From: Isoetes taiwanensis
Taxonomy: Eukaryota; Streptophyta; Lycopodiopsida; Isoetales; Isoetaceae
Assembly: GCA_021234155.1 (NCBI GenBank)
Contig: JAJEKV010000650.1
Coordinates: 1-64,000 of the forward strand
Reading direction: 5' to 3'
Length of the DNA: 64,000 nucleotides
Notes under the pieces: model-generated
Seen by the model: the letters and a program-made list of their open reading frames with translations, nothing else
Told to the model about the DNA's origin: nothing
The model's database searches: none
In this document: one piece after another, positions 45,151-57,313 of the stretch
Layout: each line of letters begins with the position of its first letter
How positions within the stretch are numbered: the stretch's first letter is position 1
Translations under genes and position numbers: made by a program

Positions 45151-47500
45151 CCATTGGCATTGTTACTAGTACAAAGATTAAATTTTTTACCTAAGCATCG
45201 TGTGTTAACTTCTTGAGTTCTAAGGGTTAGGTAGATCCAGCGGTAGAGATTGATGGAATCTCGATTCTGAGAGGTTAAGCGCCGGGCGCTACAAAGCTTT
45301 TGCATTGTTTTACGCAAGATGCATCTAGAAAGCTCAATTGACCTACCATGTTTGCTCTCTTATATTATTTTGTCCTTAATTTCTCCAATTCGAAATGGAT
45401 TATCTATATAATTGAGCCCTTTCTATGTAGATGCTTCAGTTACTTTAGTACTTAAGAGTCTTCAAGTTGCAAACAAAGATAGCTTAGATTCGTTGTTTTA
45501 GCAATCCAGTGGAGAATGATTTTCGCTTCTAAGTCTCTCGATTGCAATATTTTTATCTGTGATGAACCTTTTTGCGGGTGTGATTGACGTGTATGTGACT
45601 TAAAGACAACTTCAATTGAAATGATTGCTACTTTGGTGCAGTGGTAAGTCCAAGTATTTAGTGCTGTAGTTATTTGTTGGGTATGTATTATGTACAACAT
45701 GACGCTTTAGATAAATCAATATTTGTCATTTCGCACTATAATGTTGATCGAGGAAAATTTGCAACTTTTTTTTTGTTTTACTTGAAAGCTGATTAGTATG
45801 TAAAATGTTTATGTATGATTGTTTTAGCTCTTATGTTGCCATATCTTTTTCTAGGTATTTAGATGTTTTTAAGAATTTAGAGTCGATAACAATTGGATGT
45901 TGTTCTGGACATATCTTGTAGCTATAGCCCATCAACTTCCTCTTAGTGACATGCATGTTGCCCTATATCGATAGGATCTTCACCAATAGCTTTGGCACCC
46001 CATCGACTTCAATGGATGTTCGTGATCTGAGACCGCATTCTTTGATTTGGCCGGCTCTTCACAGCCCAAAGCAAGTTTTAACCGACACCACGAGCCCGAG
46101 AGTATTTTGTTATTTCCTTAGTTTGCTAATTTATCTTAAGCGAATTGAACATGCGACTAAAATGGAGCTGCAAAAGAATGACGATTTCCATCCTTCGTGG
46201 GGGGAATGCAGGTGTATTTTGCATAGGAAGATCAACAAAGCTCTCAATAATGGTATATTCAAACCCCTTTCTAGATGTATACTTATAAGTAGATGATCGA
46301 AATAAGTTTTAATTGTTAAAAGTTCCGCTTGATCAAATTGGTTTATAATGTCTCTAGGTTTCTTGATAGTAGTGTAGATAGTAATGGGACTTTTTCCTTT
46401 TAATCCATTTTGAATCTCAAATCTGAATAGCATTGCATGGTAGAAATTTAGCACTAAAATATTGAAGACAAAATAATATTAAGATGTATAACACTACGCA
46501 ATGCATATAATCTCTTAAGTTGCATAAGGTATTCTTATATCATGTGATGTATCCATGAGATGTTGGTAGCGTAATCTATATTAAGCCCTACTTTAATCCA
46601 CACGAGCAAGCAATTCTCTCTAGCTTAGGAGCTCTATCATGCTTTGAAGATGCATAGTGTCACTTTAGACGATTTTTGATCCGGTGAAAATGCTTCCACA
46701 TCACATTAAATGCAAAAAATAACTAGGCAGCTTGCTCAGCTTATGCTTCACTTATTCGGGTAGATATGGTTACACATTGAAGATCAAGGTTCTTTGGATG
46801 TATTGTTACGTGATAATGTACCACAAATAAAGCGTCGATGTTGAATGCCATTCTATGCCAAAAAGGTAAGAAACTCTAAAATAGAGTCCTTTGAATTGGA
46901 TTCTAGATCACTTTTCTTTTAATATTATGAGTCCTTTTTGGCATCTATAGACCGTGGTGATGGCCCTGTGGTTTTCAGCGTCGTTCATTTGCACATAACT
47001 TTTGATTTCTATGTGATTTGAGTGATTATGGGCTCGTTGGAATGATTATGGGCCATTGAAAGCTCGTTACGTGCCCTTTCTGTTGATATATAGCTTGTAT
47101 GATGATTAGACTGTTTGGCAGCGGAAAATTGTCTGATAGCTCCGGCCCTTTATTGACCGTGTTAGGGTTTGGCTGCAATCTTCTTTTTGCCATAACTCCT
47201 GCATTTAGTGGTAGTTTTAAGTGCAGTTTTAGGCTCTTTGGGTAGCTTCGAGTAATGCGATTGCTACTTTGGTGGTGTTTAAATTTTTGAAGTTACTCTT
47301 TTGTGGGGACTCAGAGAGCTCTAAAATCTCAGCCCCTTTAGTGGAGATGGCAAAAGCAACTCGAAGTCCTTCCAAGCGCTCCTGCGGTAATCCTAATAGA
47401 GTGCTGGGGCAATGGTGGAAGGGAATATGCTCTAGATTCTCCAAAGAATAGTATTGAGATGCCCACAAACCTGGCTTGTGAAGGTGCCCTTCTTCTCCTA
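45151..47500. other. No gene seen
   Basis: Short frames only. At 47020-47080 ATTATGGGC(T/C)..TTG(G)AA is repeated in the style of retrotransposon leader or LTR sequence, but no LTR pair was found. Confidence 0.4.
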
Positions 47501-49172
47501 AGAGTTTGCTATCATTAGTGGCGGTTGGATCAGGAGGCGGAGAGGCATGCTTACGTGCACCTCAATTACCTGCATTGCCTCATGCTCCTATTTCTTCCGG
47601 TAACATATGTGTACCTAGTTCAATTGAGGCGGCCGACTTCCACTCTCTCCTCTTCTTATCTTGTTATTCCAAAGATCGACCCTATGTCTCATGATTCTAG
47701 AGGCAGTGTAGTACAGGTGACCCTGGAAAGCTCTTCTGGAAAGTTGATACTTCCTAAGGCACCTCCAACACATGTTGGAAGTTCTTCAGAACAAATGAGA
47801 TGAGTAGCTCCCCTTTCGAAAAGAATGTGACACAGTTGCATCCCAACACATGTTGGGAGTCTCTCACATGAAGGAGGCCCATACGGACAAAAAGAACATC
47901 AAGGCATGTTGGAGGAGTTTCCCCCTCTTCCCTCAAACAGTCTGGGATACCGTTTTCTTCAACTATGCCGCATGTCTCGACCTCTACACCTTGGAGGTCT
48001 TACGCCTGATGGCAAGGGTTTCTGGATGTTCGTTTCTTTGAGTGGCTATGCAAAGATGTGTCTTCTCCAGCCACCTCACTTTGTGTCTTCAGAGGCCATT
48101 GCCACCATGGTGGACAATAATAAGAAAGAACTTGCATCCTATCTTCAGCGATTGCGGGCCAAGCAGAGTCCATGGATATTTTGTTACCACCAGCTGAAAG
48201 TTTTTATGAGGTTCAGGAGTGCAAGTCAACATTTGAGCACTTTGGGGCCCCTGTGGTGCAGATCAGTCATGAGACTCACCATCGTCATGTGGAGCAATTA
48301 GTTGCATGGTCTGTTGTTTGTTACTTCACTGGCCCCTTCTTGGATCTGACGCGCATGAGATCTTGGTTATCTGGGCATTTACACAAACTAAGGCTTCCTG
48401 CGTATCAATCTATCAAGCTTGTGGCCAAAGATCAATCTTTGTTTTCTCGATGTAAGCTGGCTCTCATGTTCCCTGAGGCCCCCTCTCTTTGCTCAATATC
48501 GTAAGTCTTACTAGCAGGCTCCTTCAGTTGCCTCTGATACAAATCCTACTCCTAGCTCTGCTCCTTCTTCAATGGATGTCTCTCGTTCCCATGTGACTTC
48601 CTCTACATCTATTCCGATAACGCCTCGCTTTGCTAGATCAGAGGCAAAGGTTGGATGAGATTCGAGAGGTCGCAAGCGCGCAAGTTGAAGAGGCTTGTAG
48701 GCAGTACATGGACATTGATCGTTGTGGTGCCCACCCTCCACCTAAACATCCACCTGCTCTTCATCAACCTCGAGAGTCGCCTAAGGGTTCTAACACCTCT
48801 ACATCTCAGCTCCCTCAAAGACTTGCTATACATTGATTTTGCTCATTCATTTGCATGCGTGGCTTTGCTCCCTTTAATGGGCTGATTTGGTGAAGATAAT
48901 ATTGTCTTGTCGAAGGCCCAAATTACATCTTGGACTCTCCCGAGATACGGTGAGTCACATCGTATTTGGACGTCATTCTGGTATGTTCAATATGGTTAGA
49001 CTCTTAAGCAGAGCCTTATCCCTTTTTACTTATCTAGTATGGAGTAAGCACATGGGTCGCAGGCTCGTGTTCCAGCAGCACCCTCTTGTGCTTACACAAC
49101 TAGATGAGAAATATTCATTCTGTACTTATTCTTGCCAATTAATAAACTTTTTGTTTGTCCTTCAAAAAAAAC
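47501..49172 (+). mobile_element. LINE-like element, ORF1-type piece joined to a LINE 3' end
   Basis: Frames at 47906-48301 and 48172-48504 carry VVQISHETHHRHVEQLVAWS and RMRSWLSGHLHKLRLP. They resemble the DUF4283-type N-terminal domain of plant LINE/retroelement ORF1. A Pro-rich tail (PPPKHPPALHQPRESP) follows at 48720-48790. No endonuclease or RT follows. Instead the sequence reaches AATAAACTTTTTGTTTGTCC with TTC and A8 at 49141-49170, the same type of 3' end as the other LINEs here. It looks internally deleted. Confidence 0.45.
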
Positions 49173-49844
49173 TTTTCTTTTAATATAACATGGCCTTATT
49201 TGTTCCTACTATAACAAAACAATATGCTGTAGCAGTATCCTATTTGAACTCAACACATGCCCATTTGTTAATGTGGCCATATGAAACAAGGTGGCATGGA
49301 GTTAGTCTTAGAGGACTCATTGATGCTAAAAGACTTGACAAAGTTTGCACCCAAGATATGCCAAAGGAAATGTTTCTACGAACACATCAACTATGCTTCA
49401 ATCCAGCGTCCACGTTTTTCTTTAACATTTATGCATTCATTAATGAGATAATTATCTTTTGAAGCTGCAGCATTCTCAACCATGCAGACACTATAGTTGT
49501 AATTGAATAATATTGCAAGGACCATTGTTACATTCCTTGATTTTTAAGATTACATGCTCACTTGGATCATAATCCAAAGATGTTATACCCTTTGTAACAC
49601 ATCGTGTCTACCAGGAAAGTATGGCCAATTCCAGAAACTTCTTTCCATATTTGAACAATAAATGTTTGGGTCTTTAATACTTATGTTCAATGTTTTGAAT
49701 GAAATAATGTTTTGAGACAAGTAATGCCATCTCTGTAAATAATAATAGCCCAAACCCATAGCATGGTCTACCAAAGTCTATTTGATACAATATCAACGGG
49801 TGTCTACTGGTTGTGTTATGAACTTTTCACAAATCTAAATTTTT
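49173..49844. other. No gene seen
   Basis: A 90-residue plus frame at 49190-49462 has no recognised motif. The rest is AT-rich. Confidence 0.4.
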
Positions 49845-50740
49845 ATTCTTTTTCTAATAAAATATATACTTTTTATTATTCGAGGGAATGAATTCCCTTT
49901 GTATAAATTCATAAAATCGAATGCATTGTTTATTAGTTTTAAAAATAGAGGTTTTTCTTTTTTTAATTTCGGAGTTGGGGAAGAAAGATTTTCTTTTACT
50001 CGGTAAAGTTATCGAAGATAAATCATCTGTTTTGCCAAGCATATTGAAGTTTCCACCATAGAGAATAATCGTCGGTCAAAATACAAGGTGATTTGTATTG
50101 CAACTCCTTCACGTAATTCCCTATTCAAGAGGATCAAACCCTTTAAAGGAAAATAGTTCATTGATGCATAATTTTTTTTTCCAATAACTTTTTCTATTGA
50201 AGATCCTTTGTCTAGAGCTCGAATTCCTTTCGTTAATTCATTATTCAAATTATCTTTTCCCTCGTTTTTTGGTATCAATCCATTCCTTTCCACAAAGATC
50301 TTGAATGACAGAAGGAATATCCGAAAAGATTGAAATATTTCTTGAAATTTATTTCAAAATTGACAAACTAGGTGAAGATGTGAAAGATATTCTTTGTCTC
50401 CCATCACTCACACAGCGTCAAAAAATATTGAGACATCTCTGTTTTTATAGGAGTCATCGCCTTGAAATAAAAATATCTTCCTTGACATATCGGAATGGTG
50501 GGATCCATTTTCGTCGAATAAGATAGTAGGCCACTTTTTTAACCATGATAACTTTTAGCTTCATTTTTTTTCAAAAAATTAGAATATATCCTTTATTGAA
50601 GAGAGGTACGGGAGCTCTACCTAAATATAATAGACAGAGAGCTATATAAATGATACGTGAAGTTCGAGCAAAGAGAATCCTTACTAAATAAGAAAGTTTG
50701 TTATCAGCGTACCTGAATTGGGTTTTAGACATTCTTTTTG
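49845..50740 (-). pseudogene. ycf1: Plastid-derived ycf1 fragment (NUPT)
   Basis: On the minus strand the piece starts near 50735 with TQFRYADNKLSYLVRILFAR and ALCLLYLGRAPVPLF. This corresponds to the last transmembrane segment of Ycf1/Tic214 (family form VYYLGRMPSP). Next come YKNRDVSIFFDAV, RISFTSSPSLS-like sequence, GKDNLNNELTKGIRALDKGS and NYFPLKGLILLNRE, in the order of the family. Several frame changes and stops separate the blocks, as expected for a decayed nuclear copy. Ycf1 is a component of the plastid import machinery in most land plants. I infer a nuclear transfer rather than plastid DNA because flanks on both sides are nuclear repeats. Confidence 0.75.
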
Positions 50741-51598
50741 TAGTACATCAAGCATGTCTTTTTATCAAAGTCAGAATACTCTCATTTGGTCCCTCATGTT
50801 TAACCAAACAAAGAGCCAAGTGTTAACAAGTTTACATTGAAATGGTCCAATGAAATAACTAAAAGACCATGATAGAACTCAAAAAAAAATCATGAGTGTA
50901 GGCCTTTAACAAAGGCATTGCCCCACACATGCAATTGCAAATCATGGCGCAATGCAGTAATATAGCTGCACTCATAAGACCTCATGCCATTTCACCCTTC
51001 ACTTAGTTTAACCTTGAAAAGCATAAGTAAGGCCCAATTTCGTAATCAAAGGCTGATTATTTAGCATGTTTAAAGTAAAAAAAAAATAGACCTTCATATA
51101 CATTGCAATCTTATGGGTTCATAAATTTGGTAAGCTCTCTAAACTGAGGCCTATCCATTTCAGTTGCCTATCGATAACTTACATGAAACGTTGTGCAATG
51201 CAATTATATGAAGTGGCTATTGATAAAACAAAACCCACATAAATTAACTACCAAAAACCCACACATTAAAATTCCACAAATACAACCTCAGACACAAATC
51301 TAAGACCAACTTTTCTAAAGCCTACTTTCTTCTTCTATTACACGTCTTTTGAATCATTATATTACATCTCGATATGTGTGCATGTCCATCATTACTAAGT
51401 GGTAAATATGTATGAATATGACCGACCAAAAGCATATTGCCCCGACATGTGATCTGATATTCGTGCTACACAAAAAATCATATGTATAGTAACTAATAGA
51501 CTCACCATTGATATTTCCAACTCACAACGAATAGAAAATTGTTCTTTTGTGTATATAGTCAAAGCCTCAATCAAGAGTGTCTTCTCCACAATTTCTAT
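50741..51598. other. No gene seen
   Basis: AT-rich, with short frames only. Confidence 0.4.
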
Positions 51599-52343
51599 CT
51601 ATTTTATATCTTCTTTGGCATTTGTATTACATAGCAAATCAACACAAAACTTGCAATAATGCCCCTCACATCCACACTCGCATTCGCACCTTCCTTCCTT
51701 TTCGTATTTATCGGGGGCAGAATATGGAAGTGACCCACCTATGAGTATTTGGATGTGGAGTTTCCTTCTACAATGTATTGGGACACTTCCATGACGGTTA
51801 AGAGCTGACAAGCAGGTGGAAGACATTGTATGCAATGCAAAGCAAGCGCCATAGAGCAAAAGCAGGTATGATTGGGCCCATTTATCCACTGTTTTAAAGC
51901 CTTGTAAAGCTGGGCTTCTATATGGGGTCAAAGTTGGGGGCCGATATAGTATCCCTTCTTGCTGAAATGACTTGGAGCAAGTCTGAAAGCCTTCATGGCA
52001 TAGATCTTTGGGAGTGGCGCCCATGGTCCCCTATCAAATTTTAATGCAGGAGATGGGTTTCTTGCATCTTCGGAGGGCAGTCCTTGATCGCCACATCGTC
52101 TACTTTCAGAAGGTGGTCAATATCGATGCTCACCTCCCAACTTGGCTTATACGTAGCAATAAAGCAGCGGTGCCTCAAGGCCTGCTTGAAGGAAAAGGAG
52201 AGCTCGAGTGGATCATCAAGTGGAATGTGCGGGGGCGCAAGTGGATATAGGTGCAAACAAAAGCGGTGCCATAGCTTGAGGCGTGACCTTGGCATTTGCT
52301 TCCTCGGCAAGCTTTGGGATGTCGGTGCCCTTGAACAAGTCAA
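51599..52343 (-). pseudogene. Unidentified coding-like fragment
   Basis: Two minus frames lie in line: 52041-52343 (SWEVSIDIDHLLKVDDVAIK) and 51599-52024 (KTVDKWAQSYLLLLYGACFA, then CECECGCEGHYCKFCVDLLC). The composition is protein-like and the frames abut with one frame change. The Cys-rich end could bind metal. I do not recognise the family. It could be a host exon or a piece of a DNA transposon. Confidence 0.35.
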
Positions 52344-52529
52344 GACAATATATTATTAGCACCATATAAATCTCACATTAGAACGGGGCCCCCAATGCTA
52401 CTGCATATCTACCGCCTATGAAAAAGCGGACTATTGCCTCAATTTGCACAAAGCACACCATCACGAATCGAGATAGACAAATGGATTGGGGAGCAATGTT
52501 AGGACATGGTTTGTCAATCTTTGTCGTGT

Positions 52530-52616
52530 GGGGAGAGCTGTTAAAGATGAGTGCCACCTCACGGATTGTCAATGCTTTGTCGAGGAAAGAGTCATTAAAG
52601 ATGAGTGCCACACTCT
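52530..52616. repeat. Short direct repeat TTAAAGATGAGTGCCAC
   Basis: The 17-mer occurs twice about 50 bp apart, with GATTGTCAATGCTTTGTCG between. Confidence 0.75.
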
Positions 52617-54433
52617 GCAAAGCTATCCAAGCATATGAACAAATCGATACGTTATAATCGAAGTTGTGCGGCCCGACCTAGCCGCTACATATGCTAATGA
52701 ACCAGCTTTGGTACGGATGTTGGGATCATGCTTCAGGTGGTCATAGATATGCGGTCTCATTTATGGCATCAGACACACAAGTGACATGTACATATGTTTC
52801 ATGATGCATATTTGTATACTTGTATAGTATGTTAGCATCCTTATTACGGCCATGTTTTTTCCTCGAAAACCTTTTGGGGGAGGGGGAGGGTCCTTTATTG
52901 GCTTTTATGGTTGTTTGGTCTTTGTGGACGATAAAATCAATTCAATTCGATCCTTTCGTTTATTTTTTCCTAAGGAGTTTTGAGAATAAAGAGGATAATA
53001 TAATTCCATAAAAATTGAAATGAGCTTAAATAAGCATATATTCTTTTATCTTGCAGATCAAAGCAAGGTTTGTCATCTTTTATCTCAAAATTTTTCCTAT
53101 AACCTAATTTTGCCTATAACCTAGACTTATATTGAAGTCAAATTTACTGGTACTATGCAACACCATGGCAATAACATTTGCAAATGCTTTTTTCAAACTT
53201 CTTTGTTGGGAAAAATGTTTTAATAAAAAAAAGGGGAGATTTTTGTGGCAAACCATTATTAGAAGAAAAATATACTAAATTCACTAAAAATAAAGAAGAA
53301 AAAGATACCAGCAATAGGTGCCATTGAAAATAGATGAAGGCTTTTTATTTTTTAAAAGGCCACCACAACATGGCATGCTTTATAAACAACCGAAAAGGTG
53401 CAATTTTAAAATAGACAAAGACCTTCTATTTTTTAGAAGCTACAAAGGCCCATAATATCGCATGCTTTATAAACAAAGTAGATAGATATATTATATAAAC
53501 AAGAAAAAAAGGTGCAACCTAAAATAGGCCATCACAACTTTTTAAAAATATTGCGATCACTTTTTAAAAGGATGCAACAGACACAGCATCAAACATCTGT
53601 TTTCTTTAGCTATACATCGACTAACAGCAGAATCCGACTCGGTTGCCAATGCAGAGTGATGGCCGATAGAGCAGCTGCAAGTGAAGGATTCTCATATAAG
53701 AAGCTATGCATCTTTGCCATCCCCATGAATTTTCGTAAGGAAACTCATGGTGTCTTCATGTAATACTTTGTAGGCTATTTTGTGTTTTCTTTTTCCTTTA
53801 TAAAACAAAAAAGTAGAAATTGAAAACCACAAGGAAGTACAATTTCAAATCATCGTGTTTGTGGTAATATGTATACTCGTCAATCGTGATAATCTTTAGT
53901 AACATTAAGTAATCGAAATTGCAGACTCTTTCACTATCGCACATCAATATGTGTAGTTTGCACTAATTCTAAGCGCTAAGCACCTCTCAGTTCATGTCAA
54001 CAAACCAACACACCCCAACAACCCCAACCCTCACCCCAACAACTATAAGAACCACCCAACACGAGAAACTGCATATACATTCAAACCGCTATAACCTTGC
54101 AATTCAGTGTACTCGTCAATCGTGATATCTATCTATATAATGTGCCATTTTGTAACTACCCCCATGAGTTTCTATATACATATTAAGATATAGTAGTAAA
54201 AGCAAAATGATAGTTTTGCAGAGCATCTAGAAGTTGATTTTGTTGTGTGAAAACTTTTCATTCTAAGTCGTTAAATAATTAGTTATTATTTTGTCCTCAC
54301 TAGGTCACTAGGTTAATGCATGCGAGCGAGCGTGAATGCCACCCTGTCGAACCAAATCTCAGGATGAGGCTCTCGCCCGACATCAATCGCATACTTATGA
54401 TAGCAAGATTGTAGGTGTCGCCCGGGGTTCTTC
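52617..54433. other. No gene seen
   Basis: AT-rich. Two similar segments (53340-53385 and 53420-53470) share CTT(C)TATTTTTTA(A)AAG and CATGCTTTATAAACAA, a small local duplication. Confidence 0.4.
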
Positions 54434-54915
54434 AATAGATCTCTAGGATATTTGGTTGAAAGCCCCTTATTTTTTGGTTGTATACAATCCATTCTATCTT
54501 GGTGGACAATGTGGGTATTTGGATTTTGAAGATCGTTAGCAAGCATAGTTCTTTGCCTTTCTAGGTTTCCATCAAAGCCACTACATGATTCTTTTGGCTT
54601 CTCAACTACTCTTCTAGCATGTAGGTGCGTCGGTTTCTCTGTCTTCTAGCATGTATATCGTCGGTTTCTCTGTTAAAAATCGTTAAGCAAAGCTCATGTT
54701 AAAGTTTTCTATATTTTACGAGACTAGTATGATTTTGCTGGAAAGTTTTTGTTTGGGTTTGAGTTCAGGTCAGCGCCGTTAGGTTGTAGATTTGCATCTT
54801 TGTATTGAAATAATTTCTCTAAGATGTCTGCCAGATTATCTTGAGCCAACCCACTATGAAAAAAGGCGTGGAGTTTCACAAATATTACTCTGAAAGGTGT
54901 GTATGCTACCATAAA
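54434..54915. repeat. ~480-bp direct repeat, left copy flanking a LINE
   Basis: It matches 56571-57053 from AATAG(A/G)TCT...GATATTTGG to TGTGTATGCTACCATAAA. On the minus strand both copies encode HAFFHS(G/R)LAQDN and ILEKLFQYKDANLQP. Within it TCTAGCATGTA..CGTCGGTTTCTCTG is repeated twice in tandem. Confidence 0.88.
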
Positions 54916-56570
54916 TGGGTGGCTAAAGTGCTCGCTTTTATGGACTTTGGATGTGGATGTTCCTCCTTGTGTTTACAGTATCAGGTGGAAAGTGCTTCCT
55001 CAAGGGAAGGCCACTAAACTCTTGGGCATTCTCAGAGGTATACATATCTCTACTTGGATGCATGGGGGATGTTATAGTGGAAGGCTGCGTAAGCATCCTT
55101 TTTGGTGGAATCTGACTAGCTTTTCTCTGGCAGGCGGATAGTAGTTGCTAAGCGGGTTCGGCAACACTCATGTGTATATGGCATTTGCAGTGCTTGCCTC
55201 ACAAACAAGGTTTCAAGAGGTTGTCGCAATTGTCCGAAGTAACTTCATTTGGTGTGTCTTGAGGCAGGTGTAGTTGTGAAGGTGGGGTCTTTGGAGGTCT
55301 ATGTATGATTGACTTTCATTCTGAGTAAAATTATGATATCTAAGTTTATTTGTCGCTACTTAGTGGGTATGGTACATTCCGCACGGAATGAGATTGGTTC
55401 GCCAAGCACCAGGCGATGTATTCCTTTTTGGGAAACCCGGCACTTAGGGCAGTTCTTCCTTGGTGTCTCTTTTATCAACCGTCCATATCGAATGCTTCCC
55501 CCTTCTTGAAGGATTGCTTGATTCTTGGGAGGCGGTTCGTGTGCTATTTAAGATTAATCGGTGTATGTCCACGAGGCGGGTTCTCTGTGTTGGTGGATTC
55601 CTTTGGATAACCACATGCCTACGTATTGCTCTTGTACATCCATTGACTTCGGCGATGTTGGGCGTCTGGTATTCTCCGCGATTGGTGCTTGGTATGGCCG
55701 GGACACTTGTTGACTTGGGATGCTTTTCGGACTAAGTTTATGCTATCTCGATGGGGCCGAGAACTACGTGGCAAAAGGCGGGCGGCATTACGCGTGCGGC
55801 TCCTTCACAATCGGTTGATGTGCCTATTTGGATTGGTCCCCAAATTGTTAATGCACAATGTCTTGTGCATTCGTTATATCAAAAGGCGGTTGATGTTGAC
55901 ATTGTCCCCTCGGTTTGGTTGGCGGCTCTTGCATTCCCCCTCCTCGATGGAAGGCGTATGTGGTCTCTGGGTGCGGAATAAATTGCTGCATCCCAAAGTT
56001 TCTACCTTATGGTGGCAACTCCTTCACACGGATGTCGTGGGTTAATGTCTTTGGTTCATAAGTTTTATCCCCACATTTCGAACTCGCCCAGCGTGTAGCG
56101 GCAAGTTGAGAGTATCGAACCTTTGCTTTTTCTATGTGACCAAGTTCAGCGGTTTGGTCATGGTTACTATCTCTCTTCCATGTGGTCTTGACTATCCAAA
56201 CGGTGCTTCTCGCCATTTATCCTTCCACTTGGGCGACTTGCGATAAGGCTTTCCCATAGCTTCAGGTTGTTGTGGTCTATTTGAAAAAAGGCGAATGTAT
56301 ATCTTCGAGGGCTTATCAATTCTTGTCAACCAACTTCTTCACAGGCGCAAGATAGATTGGTGAAGGCATACTTATCTTCTCGGCTTGCTCTTTGAGAAAA
56401 GCGTTTGATTTTTGAGGAATATTTGAGTATCTTATCTTATGCATAGGCAATGGGTTGCACTCGGTAGATTATCTTTTGTCTCTGGCGAGATTTTATTCTG
56501 TCTCTGCATCTATGTGTGTACTTCTTCCGGAATTTTGAATAAGAGTTTGTCGCCCTTCAAAATAAAATAA
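54916..56570 (+). mobile_element. 5'-truncated LINE
   Basis: Plus frames carry LLEGLLDSWEAVRVLFKINR (55460-55735) and KLLHPKVSTLWWQLLHTDV (55950-56040), the last a zf-RVT-like segment of LINE ORF2 C-termini. The first matches LLESWETVRTLFHIDLV of the LINE at 59239-61465. The 3' end reads AATAAGAGTTTGTCGCCCTT with an A-rich (AAAAT)n tail at 56558-56574. RT and endonuclease are absent. The element lies exactly between the two 480-bp repeats. Confidence 0.75.
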
Positions 56571-57053
56571 AATAGGTCTACAGATATTTGGTTGAATCGC
56601 CCCTTATTTTTTGGTTGTATACAATCCATTCTATCTTGGTGGACAATGTGGGTATTTGGATTTTGAAGATCGTTAGCAAGCATAGTTACTGCCTTTCTAG
56701 GTTTCCATCAAAGCCACTACATGATCCTTTTGGTTTCTCAACTACTCTTCTAGCATGTAGGTGCGTCGGTTTCTCTGTTTTTCTAGCATGTATATACGTC
56801 GGTTTCTCTGTTAAAAAATCATTAAGCAAAGCTCATGTTAAAGTTTCTATATTTTGCATAGACTGGTATGATTTTGCTAGAAAGTTTTTGTTTGGGTTTG
56901 AGTTTAGTCCGCCCGTCGGGTTGTAGATTTGCATCTTTGTATTGAAATAATTTCTCTAAGATGTCTTTAGCATTGTTATCTTGAGCCAACCTACTATGAA
57001 AAAAGGCGTGGAGTTTCACAAATATTACTACTAGAGTGTGTATGCTACCATAA
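56571..57053. repeat. ~480-bp direct repeat, right copy
   Basis: Partner of 54434-54915. It follows the LINE tail directly. Confidence 0.88.
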
Positions 57054-57313
57054 AGCTGTGTCCTTTCATCTGTTGTCACAAGAAGGTAGGATTTGTTTAT
57101 TTTTTTCCCTGTAGAGTTGACGATTTTGCTTCTGATTTGAGGGTCTGGCTCTTTGCCTCTTAACCTTGGCAAAAATAGCTCTTTGATAGAATTGGATCTC
57201 TCTAACAACAACACGGGGTCCAATTCAATAGATATCTGTCTTGATAATGTTCTCGAGAGACTCATTCTCTTTAATAATTCATTCGATTGGATCTTTGCCT
57301 CCAAGTTTAGCAA
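56822..57313 (-). pseudogene. Unidentified gene fragment split by the LINE
   Basis: This 163-residue minus frame has a Ser/Leu-rich basic start (MSLSRTLSRQISIELDPVLL), then KELFLPRLRGKEPDPQIRSK and IFVKLHAFFHSRLAQDN. The C-terminal part repeats in the left 480-bp copy (54724-54912), and a further piece, MLANDLQNPNTHIVHQD, continues at 54313-54546. The reading suggests a host or captured gene that the LINE entered. The family is not recognised. Confidence 0.4.
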
